A DNA stretch of 64,000 bases from Brachionus plicatilis (Eukaryota > Rotifera > Eurotatoria > Ploima > Brachionidae): NCBI GenBank assembly GCA_010279815.1, contig QEOQ01000204.1, positions 1,236 through 65,235 on the forward strand. Reading direction: 5' to 3'. Position 1 is the first letter of the stretch. Each line of letters opens with the position of its first letter. Positions 35,223-44,873 of the stretch are shown here, one piece after another. Below the pieces are notes generated by a model. The model had not been told where the DNA came from. It saw nothing but the letters and a program-made list of their open reading frames with translations, and did no database searches. A program made the position numbers and the translations under genes.

Positions 35223-36541
35223 CTCTGATTATTCCAATATTAAAATACTCTATTAATTGATGTGTGCATTAAATCCTCAAATTTCACTATTGAGACCGCC
35301 TCATTGATTTATTCATTGATCAAGATCGTTAATATTTTTTAATTAATACTTACTTCCAAAAACAAAAATTTCATTGATTATTTCTAATAAGAATACTTTC
35401 TTTAATTTTTTTGAAATTTCAAACAAAACAAATAATAATTAGAAAATTAAATTGGATTTTAAACTTTGATTTATCAATCGAGATGCTAAATTAACTGCCC
35501 AAATCAAAGCAAGTTGAATTTAAAAAATCTAGAAAACAAGAATTTTATATTAAAATATATAAGAATGATTGAGGAAACTGCTTCTGTATTAAAAAAAATC
35601 GATTCAATGCTTAACATTTATAAAATATTTTAATAAATTTTATAAATAAAAATCTAAAATCAATTCTAGTTTCCTTGAGAGTTTAAAAACATCTAAGTGT
35701 CAATATCTGGAAAATTTTAAAATCTAATAAAATCAATGCACATTTATAAAAATTAATTTACTTTTGTTTAGCTGACGACAGTCCAAAAAATTTCTCAAGT
35801 ATATATTGATGCAAACAATTTTCCTAGAAGACACTCAATATAAAGTAAATTTAAAGCTAACTAAGCCTCAAGATATGAACTAAAATTGATAAAGCAATTT
35901 CCTAATAATCTTCAATTGAACAATAAATTGACGTAACCTTTGAGATTAAAACCTGAAATCATGAATTTTTCAGAGTCATACCTGGAAATTTTACTCATTA
36001 AAATTTTGATTCTCATTGAATTAGAATAATAAAGATTTAAAAAACTTTTTGCAAACATTATAAAATTCCAAAATAAAACGCATTAAATTAGAAAATGATT
36101 AAATTTTTTTATATCAAGTTCTTCATTTTAATATAAATTTTTTATTAAGAAATCAATCTCTTGAGAATAAAGAAACTCTTAAAAGCAATCATAAATAAAA
36201 ACTTAAGTTTTTTTTTCTTCCGGCAACAAAAAGCAAAGGAAAGTTTTACGGCATATTTAACTTAATTATTTTCAAAGCTTTCTTCAATTTTGTAAGCTTG
36301 CATTCAAAAATCAATCACCAGTTATAGTTTATTTTTTTTGACTTTAAATTGAATCATTAAATTGAATTCATCCTAAATTAATTAAATTCAATTAAATATA
36401 ATAGTTAATTGATTTACCTCTAAGCGATGATTAAACACTTAATATTATTTTTAATTGATTTAATATTAAATACTAAATTTCAGTATTTTATTCAATGGTA
36501 AAAAATTAAACAAAGATTCAATTTAACAAGAATTAAATATT

Positions 36542-39500
36542 CTAAATATTTTCAATTAATAGCTGGAGGTAGTATCTCGAGTGCATTTCGATGTCACAGC
36601 TCAAATCATCTAGATTTGTATAACGGGTTCGATTTGGATCAAACAAGCATTTCATATACTCAACGATCATTTCCTTAAAAAAATTAAAATTATTAAAACA
36701 TTCTCTGAATAAAATGTTTTATTTATATTTTAAAAAATCTTTTTATTCCAATGCTCACTTTAATTTCAAATTTAGACCTGTATTTATTATTAATAAGACA
36801 TATAGCCAACTCTCTATTATTCTGAAAATTCAGTATTCGGAGATATCCTCATGGTTGTGATCCCTATTTAAATGCTACAATCCAAAAAATCGCGTTTTTT
36901 CATTAAACAATAAATTTTATTTTGTACACTTACAAAATATTTAAAAAAAATTTTAAACAAATAATAATAAGCTTAAATCTAATAATTTTTTGCATCAAAA
37001 ATCGCTTCAATTGCTCAATTCTGAGTGCAGGGCATAAATTTGATGAGATTAAAAAATCAGCATTGAAATTAAATAAATAGTGCAGAAAAATTTTCACTAA
37101 TGTTAAAATATGGCAAAAATTTTACTTTTAAATTTGTACAAGAACGATTTAGTTCTTCCTCTGAACCTAAAAACCCCCATGCCAAAACAGGCACCAAATA
37201 TTCGTTGATAGAATAAAACCGTGAAATGAATCCATCAGGATATTTCAACAGTCTTCTTTTAGCCTTCAAAACTGACCAGACTGCAGTAGCTAATGTAGTT
37301 TTTTTAAAAGATTGAGACAGCCAACGATTCTGAATAACCGATGTAATAGCTGATGGCGGACTTTCAAGGTCTTCAAAGGCATCCAGAAGAATGAAATCCA
37401 AGGCTATGTCATAAAAATTCATTATTTTCACATCTCGAGTTGCCAATTCATCTTTTATANNNNNNNNNNNNNNNNNNNNNNNNNNNNNNNNNNNNNNNNN
37501 NNNNNNNNNNNNNNNNNNNNNNNNNNNNNNNNNNNNNNNNNNNNNNNNNNNNNNNNNNNNNNNNNNNNNNNNNNNNNNNNNNNNNNNNNNNNNNNNNNNN
37601 NNNNNNNNNNNNNNNNNNNNNNNNNNNNNNNNNNNNNNNNNNNNNNNNNNNNNNNNNNNNNNNNNNNNNNNNNNNNNNNNNNNNNNNNNNNNNNNNNNNN
37701 NNNNNNNNNNNNNNNNNNNNNNNNNNNNNNNNNNNNNNNNNNNNNNNNNNNNNNNNNNNNNNNNNNNNNNNNNNNNNNNNNNNNNNNNNNNNNNNNNNNN
37801 NNNNNNNNNNNNNNNNNNNNNNNNNNNNNNNNNNNNNNNNNNNNNNNNNNNNNNNNNNNNNNNNNNNNNNNNNNNNNNNNNNNNNNNNNNNNNNNNNNNN
37901 NNNNNNNNNNNNNNNNNNNNNNNNNNNNNNNNNNNNNNNNNNNNNNNNNNNNNNNNNNNNNNNNNNNNNNNNNNNNNNNNNNNNNNNNNNNNNNNNNNNN
38001 NNNNNNNNNNNNNNNNNNNNNNNNNNNNNNNNNNNNNNNNNNNNNNNNNNNNNNNNNNNNNNNNNNNNNNNNNNNNNNNNNNNNNNNNNNNNNNNNNNNN
38101 NNNNNNNNNNNNNNNNNNNNNNNNNNNNNNNNNNNNNNNNNNNNNNNNNNNNNNNNNNNNNNNNNNNNNNNNNNNNNNNNNNNNNNNNNNNNNNNNNNNN
38201 NNNNNNNNNNNNNNNNNNNNNNNNNNNNNNNNNNNNNNNNNNNNNNNNNNNNNNNNNNNNNNNNNNNNNNNNNNNNNNNNNNNNNNNNNNNNNNNNNNNN
38301 NNNNNNNNNNNNNNNNNNNNNNNNNNNNNNNNNNNNNNNNNNNNNNNNNNNNNNNNNNNNNNNNNNNNNNNNNNNNNNNNNNNNNNNNNNNNNNNNNNNN
38401 NNNNNNNNNNNNNNNNNNNNNNTTAAAAAATTTTAAATAAATAATAATAAGCTAAAATCTAATATATTTTTGCATCAAAAATCGCTTCAATTGCTCAATT
38501 CTGAGTGCAGGGCATAAATTTGATGAGATTAAAAAATCAGCATTGAAATTAAATAAATGGTGCAGAAAAATTTTCACTAATGTAAAAATATGGTCAAAAT
38601 TTTACTTTTAAATTTGTACAAGAACGATTTAGTTCTTCCTCTGAACCTAAAAACCCCCATGCCAAAACAGGCACCAAATATTCGTTGATAGAATAAAACC
38701 GTGAAATGAATCCATCAGGATATTTCAACAGTCTTCTTTTAGCCTTCAAAACTGACCAGACTGCAGTAGCTAATGTAGTTTTTTTAAAAGATTGAGACAG
38801 CCAACGATTCTGAATGACCGATGTTATAGCTGATGGCGGACTTTCAAGGTCTTCAAAGGCATCCAGAAGAATGAAATCCAAGGCTATGTCATAAAAATTC
38901 ATTATTTTCACATCTCGAGTTGCCAATTCGTCTTTTATATTTCTCCAATTGCTTTCAATTGAGACAAAGTTTATCATTTCATCATAAGCTTCGAATAACT
39001 TAGTGCTATCTCTATCGGCTTTTTGGAATAAAACACCAAGCATCAATTTACCCTGTTCAGTGAACCACTGCTTCTTACTTCGTTCTTGCAAAAGCCTTTC
39101 AAAACCGAGACGGATTACATGTAATTTAGCCGCAAAATCATCTTCTGATCTACAGTTCAGAAGCTCAGTTCTTGAAACCCGGTACTTAACCTTCCCTAAA
39201 ACAACACTGCTCATTGCCATTTCATACAGCACATTTTTTTCGTCTTTATTTTCAATATTTTCCAGCATTTCGGCAGTCAGCCATTCCACATCCTTAAAAT
39301 TAAATAGATTTTTTTGGTGCCGTGAATTCAAGAACAAAAAAGTCTAAAATTGGTTCTGTCAATTGTAGAAGATGTCACTGTCAATTTATAAATTGTGTCA
39401 TTTTGTAAAATGACTTGGCAAATGATAAAATTCCAGAGAAAATAAATTGTATATTCACAAAATTTTTTTTTTTTTCAACTTGCCTATGAGGCTTAAATTT

Positions 39501-42500
39501 TTTAAATAAATAAATAAGGCAGTCCACATACTTTCTTTTGGGCTAAGTTAAGAATTTATAAAATGCCCTCTTGCTATGAGACGGTCTTTTCGAAAAGCTG
39601 AGTTCAAGTTTGGCTTAAAATGGAAAATTTTTCAATAAAAAATTTTGATAAATTAAATTATTGATTAATTATCTGTTTAATTTTTGTAGAATTTAAATTT
39701 TACAAATATTTTTATAAATGAAAATAAATTTTTGCAATTAACTTTTGGTAAAAACATTAAAAATTAGTTATTTTTGTATTTTTGAATTTTCAAAATGCCT
39801 AGTCAGCGAAAATTTTATTATTTGCCTAGTCATTTTACAAAATGACACATTTTACAAATTGATAGTGACATTGATAATTCATTTAATTTTAAATCAATGC
39901 AATTTTGAGTAAAAATGAACACGGTTATGCGATTTGGAACGAAAATTCAATGAATTGACAAGCTTTGTGCAGTATCATATTGGTTTTTTTGTACTTGAAC
40001 CTTTTATTCAATCTTTTTATCGGGAGGCCGATAGCCAACTTCGGTTTAGCGTTTTGGGATTTTTATCAAGAATCAATTAAAAAAATTCATTGAAAAAAAA
40101 AAGAATTAATATTAGAATTTTAAAATCGGACAGCTACCATAGCAAGGCTACATATAGAATTGATCTGCAATTAGTCTACTGTAGCTTATTTTATTTTTAT
40201 TATTATTATTAATTAAAAAGTAAAAAAAAAGACTGAGAAATTCAGTTAATTTGAAAATTTAAATTACAACATCAGTTTTAATTTTGCGCTTGAAATTTTT
40301 TTGGATATTCTAAATTATCAACTGGAGCTATTTTATCTAGTACCAGTCCTAAAAATAATAAGAAATAACGAAAAATTTAGTTATTAGTTAATAAATAAGA
40401 AAAAATTGAAATTGATTTATTTAATTTTTTTCAAAGAGATTTTACTTCGATATTTATTTATTTCTTAGCTGTTGAAAGGTCAAATGTTTCTATTAATATG
40501 GGACTTAAGTTTTTAAATAAATGAATTTTCAATCACCATTCTCAAAGCTAAAAATAATTTTAAAAATAACTTGTTTCTCAATTTAAAATTCTGAAATTCT
40601 CATTTGAGGAGAGACTAAGAAAATTAAGGCTGCAAAAACTGTCTGAAAGGAGAGAAAGAGGAGATATGATACAGATGTTCAAATTCGTCAGGGGCTACAA
40701 TAAAGTAAACTGGTTTCATCCAAACATGCCTGCTAACTCACTCTCGCAGACTGGACCGGCTGGGTCCATTAGAGGGGGTCCACATCGTTTAAGACAGCAA
40801 CGAACAAATTGTAGAAAAAGAGAAAACTTTTTCACAAATAGAGTGGTGAAAGGATGGAACAAACTGCCAACACAAATATGTGAATCCAGAACAGTTAATG
40901 GTTTTAAAAACAAGTTTGACAAAGCGCAAACAATATAAGCTACCATAGCTTGGAGTCTACTGTCTCTAAGCTTCGTAACTGACCAAACGTGGGTCATTTA
41001 CTGTAGTTACTCTTTATTATTATTATTATTTATTTATTTCTTAGCTGTTGAAAGGTCAAATGTTTCTATTAATATGGGACTTAAGTTTTTAAATAAATGA
41101 ATTTTCAATCACCATTCTCAAAGCTAAAAATAATTTTAAAAATAACTTGTTTCTCAATTTAAAATTCTGAAATTCTCATTTGAAAAATATTTATAGAAAA
41201 TTTAAAATCGAATTTTTCATAATTCAAATAATTGACATGACCAATTTTAAGCTTATAAATGTAAATAATTTTTATTCATTTTTGTTAATTTAAAAATTTT
41301 TTTTTTCATAAAAATATAAATTAACTTACAGAATCAGCTGAAACAAAACTTTCATTATCATCATCACTAAGATAACCGTACCGTCTTGAATAACTTCCGG
41401 CAGGTGAGTTAACAAAATCCGAATTTTCTCTTTTTATTTGACGATCACTGTAACTTCTGGCCGGGTCTGTTTTCAGCAATGCTTCTGAATATAATTGCTG
41501 TTTGATTGCTAATCTAGACTGAATAATTTGAAGTGTTTGACTTGGTTTGACCAATTTTTTACCACAATCAACTGTGAGATTATTTGCACTTTCCAGCAAA
41601 TTTCTCAGTTTATAGACTAAATCAGCGTGTTCATCATTCTAAAATAAGATTTTATTATTTTTAAGGCAATGTAAATTTTAGAAAAAAAAACTCAACAACT
41701 TTTTAGGGTTCTTTTTTCCAAGTGAAAATTTTTTTGGCCTAGATCTTTTACCTAGTTAAAAATACGAGCATCGTTTTATAAGATTAACTCTATTCTTTTT
41801 TATAAATTAATTAAAAAATTTTGAAAAATAAAAAGAGTGATTACAAATTTTACTGAATGAACAACTGAATAAAATTTACCGTCATTTAGCAAAAAAAAGT
41901 GTACACTAGTAGTCTCTTTTAATTCTCTCATTATATTTAAGTCTATCTACATTATTCGTTTTGTCAGTTAGAATGTTAATACAAAAATTTCATATATTTA
42001 TTGTTTCTTAAATCTCAGGGAGCTTTAGCCCGGCACAAATAAAACAAATAAATATATAAATTTTTTCAAAAGACTAAAATTGGTTCTGCAAATTGTTTTA
42101 GCTTATTCATTCAACGTATCATTTAATTTCAGCCATAACAAAATTTTAAATAAAATAACTCATACTGACGGATGAAAATTATGGATAAAAATTTTTGCAG
42201 AAGTTAGATTTAGCTGATACATTTTACAGAACCATTTTTGAGTATTTTGGCAAAAAAAATTATTGAGTTTTTTCATTTTTCTTCTGCTTTTTTGTTCAAA
42301 AATTCACAGTGCCATTTTAAACATACTGGTAGAGCGAGTGTATTTGATTTCATGTATTCAGCGGACTCTATATGATCAAGTGCTGTTTCCCAAGACTTGA
42401 TCGCTTGATCCAAATAATTTAGTCCTAGTAAATTTTAAAATTATAATTTTTTATGGGAAGAAAAATAGAAAAACCTAATTCCAGCAGTTCCTGGGCCTGC

Positions 42501-42727
42501 AACGGTGTGTTTTTAGCATTTTGGTCATTTCGGGAAGTTTCTGACAATCGTGTTGATCTTCTAAAATTGTCGACTAATTTACCAGAGCTCGAGCGATTTA
42601 TTTTTTCTTTTATTTTTCTGTTTGCTACACGATAGTAGAGCTTTAGAGCGGCAAAAAAAGAACCAACTAGACAAATTCCTATAGAAGTTATTAGAATAGT
42701 TTTCTTTGGGCTAAGTACAATTATCAT
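36542..42727 (-). CDS. MIGA: Mitoguardin (MIGA/FAM73), interrupted by an assembly gap
   Basis: Mitochondrial outer-membrane protein that promotes mitochondrial fusion and ER-mitochondria lipid transfer. Exons on the minus strand: 42727-42475, 42424-42327, 41638-41330, 39343-38606 and 36673-36542, phases closing to about 509 aa. Exon 1 starts with an N-terminal transmembrane segment (about residues 10-31) and a basic stretch. Exon 3 carries 'YLSDDDNESFVSAD', like the FFAT-type region of MIGA2. Exon 4 has the conserved domain: 'MNFYDIALDFILLDAFEDLE', 'NRWLSQSFKKTTLATAVWSV', 'LKAKRRLLKYPDGFISRFYS'. The last exon continues 'EYMKCLFDPNRTRYTNLDD', as in human MIGA. A second copy of most of exon 4 (37126-37459) abuts the N gap and is almost surely the same exon from an unmerged contig end. 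Intron 3 (39344-41329) is packed with transposons. Confidence 0.92.
36941..37459. repeat. Left copy of about 518-bp contig-end duplication
   Basis: Near-identical to 38423-38939, with roughly ten differences, mostly single bases and short indels. It includes most of mitoguardin exon 4 and part of the following intron. It ends exactly at the first N. Together with the right copy starting exactly at the last N, this is an unmerged overlap of two contigs. Confidence 0.9.
37460..38422. other. Assembly gap (963 N)
   Basis: Run of N. Its flanks are the two copies of the same 518-bp sequence, so the true gap is probably negative (an overlap) and no DNA is missing. Any open frame drawn through the N is meaningless. 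Confidence 0.95.
38423..38939. repeat. Right copy of about 518-bp contig-end duplication
   Basis: Partner of 36941-37459, starting at the first base after the gap. The coding differences I checked in exon 4 are silent, as expected for alleles of one exon rather than a diverging paralogue. Confidence 0.9.
39371..39872. mobile_element. MITE with about 63-bp inverted ends, in mitoguardin intron 3
   Basis: The left end GATGTCACTGTCAATTTATA (39371) matches the reverse complement of the right end (AATGTCACTATCAATTTGTA, up to 39872). The match runs on through the palindromic core TGTCATTTTGTAAAATGAC and GGCAAAT. About 63 bp align with only a few mismatches. The interior is non-coding. I could not define a target duplication. 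It lies just upstream of the exon-4 acceptor. Confidence 0.75.
40137..40210 (+). mobile_element. Non-LTR retrotransposon 3'-tail fragment
   Basis: CAGCTACCATAGCAAGG, then GTCTACTGTAGCTT and a (TTATT)n tract: the same order as the tail of the element at 40608-41026 and of 26445-26590. There is no coding part; a very short 5'-truncated insertion in mitoguardin intron 3, antisense to the gene. Confidence 0.65.
40451..40607. repeat. 157-bp target-site duplication, left copy
   Basis: Base-for-base identical, as far as I can compare, to 41027-41183. The repeat begins TATTTATTTATTTCTTAGCT and ends AATTCTCATTTGA. The retroelement 40608-41026 sits exactly between the two copies. Confidence 0.88.
40608..41026 (+). 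mobile_element. 5'-truncated non-LTR (CR1/jockey-like) retrotransposon
   Basis: 419 bp holding the last about 110 codons of a LINE ORF2 (40609-40938). 'RLRKLRLQKLSERRERGDMI' is followed by 'FFTNRVVKGWNKLP' and 'NGFKNKFDKAQ', the usual C-terminal tail of CR1/jockey-type polyproteins, ending in TAA. The 3' UTR folds: AAGCTA-CCA-TAGCTT and nested GTAACT...AGTTAC around GACC...GGGTC. It ends in (ATT)n. There is no reverse transcriptase domain left, so it cannot move by itself. The frame is intact and the flanking duplication perfect, so the insertion is recent. Confidence 0.9.
41027..41183. repeat. 157-bp target-site duplication, right copy
   Basis: Right-hand partner of 40451-40607, beginning within the (ATT)n end of the retroelement. 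A few bases of the boundary are ambiguous because the microsatellite and the target both read TATTTATT. Confidence 0.88.
42018..42035 (+). repeat. Dispersed short repeat with CCGRGCTAAA core, copy 3
   Basis: GGGAGCTTTAGCCCGGCA followed by AAATAAAACAAATAAATA, an A-rich tail. It is the inverse of the copies at 27815-27834 and 35206-35222, and lies in mitoguardin intron 2. Confidence 0.45.
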
Positions 42728-43583
42728 TTTGTGTGTTATCAATTCATTGCCTCGATACCATTTATATTTAACCAAGCTTTCCAAAAAGCATCAAATTTCT
42801 GTGTTTCAAGCAAATTAATGCAGTATTTTTATTCATGAAAAATAACAAAACAAATTCATGCATCATTTTATTAAATTTTTAAAAAGCATTTTTAAGTTAA
42901 TCAAAGAAGCAGGACAAATTTTCAGTCCTCGAGCAAGGGCCTTTCGAACCATCTACATTTTTGCTTAAACTTCAAACCCTTAAAGCTTAAAATGGAAGCT
43001 TTGACGAAATGATTTGGCGAATTTAAATTCTAGTCCAATAAGATTTAGCATCGACAATTGAGTGTAACCATGCTTTATGCCAAGAAACTATTTCGACGCT
43101 TTGCACAATCGAAGCGCTTGATAATAGTTGAAAAATATTAATTTTTCATTTCTTATTGTTTAAGCCATCATAATATAGATTACACGAAGCTTTTAAATGC
43201 TTTTACTTAGAAAAAAATATCTTATGTATAGATGAACATGATTCAAATGTGAAACTGTATAATCTTGTTTACAATTTGGCAAAAATTTAAAGATTTGCAT
43301 GATCTAAAAAAAAGCCATTCAAAACTTAATTTAAATTTTGAAGCAATACGATTTTTTGAAAATTTTTTCTCCAAACCCCATTACGTTTGAAAAGCTTAAT
43401 AAAATTTTCAATAAACAAAAAACCTATTCAGCAAAATAAAGCGAATTTTATTTGGACTTGTGTTTGCACCTAGGATAAAATGTTTTCGTAATTTATTAAT
43501 TCACCCTACTTTAATTTCATTAATAATCAGCAAGTTTCATTAGAAAATACAACCCTTGCCAGTCATCGTATCAATTGGGAAAC
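42728..43583. other. Divergent intergenic region (mitoguardin / bHLH)
   Basis: About 850 bp between head-to-head genes. A short upstream ATG frame lies in the mitoguardin leader (ATG GTA TCG AGG CAA TGA on minus, about 42745-42762). No repeat or RNA gene is seen. Confidence 0.45.
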
Positions 43584-44873
43584 ATGGTGGGTCAGGCCAG
43601 CGATGTGAACAACAATTTCGCAGCGCCAAAGAATGACTTTGGTTCTAATGCGCAGGGGTCTGTGTGTGCACCGAATCGGAAAATGGAAGATGAAGAAGAT
43701 GATGTAGATAGTTTGAACATAAATTTTGATGATGTAAATGAGCAAAGTGATTTGGAAGAGTACTACAACAGCAGTCCTGAGCAAGTGATTAATACAAATA
43801 GTAATATCCGCGAAATTGGCGGAACAAATTCTAAAACAGAGACCTGTTTGTACGAAAGTCCACAGCACTTTGCATTAAACCCAAAAGGTGTCGGGCACCA
43901 AATAGCTCCATGCAAACCGAATGCAGCTGCCCGAATCAACACGAATTTATTCATGAACACGCCGATTTCCAGTCCACCTGACACTTTACTCGATAGTGTT
44001 CTCGCTTCTGAGTTCAATCATGGCGAGACTGTGTACGGAACGCCCGCAAACACAAAACCCAGCAACAAAAATATCCACTGTATCAAAGAAAAAATAAGAC
44101 GGTAAAAGGAACATTTTTTTTGTTTAAGGATTTTTACTTTATTTTTTATTTCAGAGATAGAATTAAAATGAGTTGTAACCAACTTAGAAAATTGATACCA
44201 AATGTAGGAGGTTTCAAAACTGACACAGCTTCTCTACTAGGTATAAAAAAAAATTTTAATTTAAAAAATTTAAAATTTAAAAAATTTAAAATTTAAAATT
44301 TATTTAGAAACAACTGTCTATTGGACTGAACTTATAAATACATTTGTTCCTGAGCAATATTTGAGCATTGTTAGTAATATTGATTGATTTGTGAATAAAC
44401 ATTTTTTTTAAAACTAGGATTTATATCTGTTTTAGATAAAAGCAAAATTGGCCTCCTTGGCTGCGATGAAAATGAGCAGTCAAAGCAAAAATGTGCCAAG
44501 TCAATCTCCTAATGCGAGCTTTATGGGCCACAAATACAAACAAAATTTTGAATACTTGATTAGCAAAAATCAGCAAGAAGCTCTGCAGTTTTCTCACGAT
44601 TTGCACATGCCAACTAATTCACCGCATGCCAGCCTAAATGCTCCGTACGAGCAGTTTCCAATGGACTTAAATCATTCTTTTAGCTCGTTGCCTGCTTCCC
44701 TAAATCTAAAACCAAATTCTTGGTTGCCATATTCCTTCCAGCTAAATCACGAAACCAACAACTGTTTGAACATCGCTAAGAAAAACGCAAATCATCATCA
44801 CCAAATGATGGCTTACAATGAGTTATACGACAAAATGATCAAGAAGTCTCCAGCAAACAATATTTTTAATTAG
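43584..44873 (+). CDS. bHLH transcription factor, SOHLH/TCFL5-like
   Basis: Nuclear DNA-binding protein. Exons 43584-44101, 44155-44240, 44308-44369 and 44436-44873 join in phase to about 367 aa. The N-terminal 165 residues are acidic and Ser/Asn-rich ('MEDEEDDVDS'). Across the first two junctions runs a bHLH domain: basic region and helix 1 'KEKIRRDRIKMSCNQLRKLI', a short loop 'PNVGGFKTD', helix 2 'TASLLETTVYWTELI'. The 'RRxRIxxSCxxLRxLIP...DTASLLE' pattern is closest to SOHLH1/2 (germ-cell factors) and TCFL5, not to MyoD or Hes groups. The C-terminal part is Asn/His/Ser/Met-rich with no known domain. The third donor (GTTAGT) is slightly unusual. A role in germ-cell development would be inference from the family only. 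Confidence 0.78.

Larger units (their letters stand above)
30928..36541. other. 5.6-kb gene-poor AT-rich region
   Basis: Longest gene-free stretch in the window, between the GPCR start and the mitoguardin 3' end. It is dominated by A/T runs. A TIR element (33734-34249) and a short dispersed repeat (35206-35222) are the only structures I can support; open frames are short, low-complexity shadows. The GPCR promoter and perhaps an untranslated first exon should lie in the first part. Confidence 0.5.

Noticed and set aside
37069..37446. Second, truncated mitoguardin gene
   Set aside because: Near-identical to exon 4 right of the gap and abutting the N run; best explained as an unmerged contig end, not a paralogue.
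37440..38426. 328-residue open frame across the gap
   Set aside because: It consists of N bases translated as X; there is no coding evidence.
40716..40997. 93-codon minus-strand frame
   Set aside because: Antisense shadow of the retrotransposon ORF2 tail.
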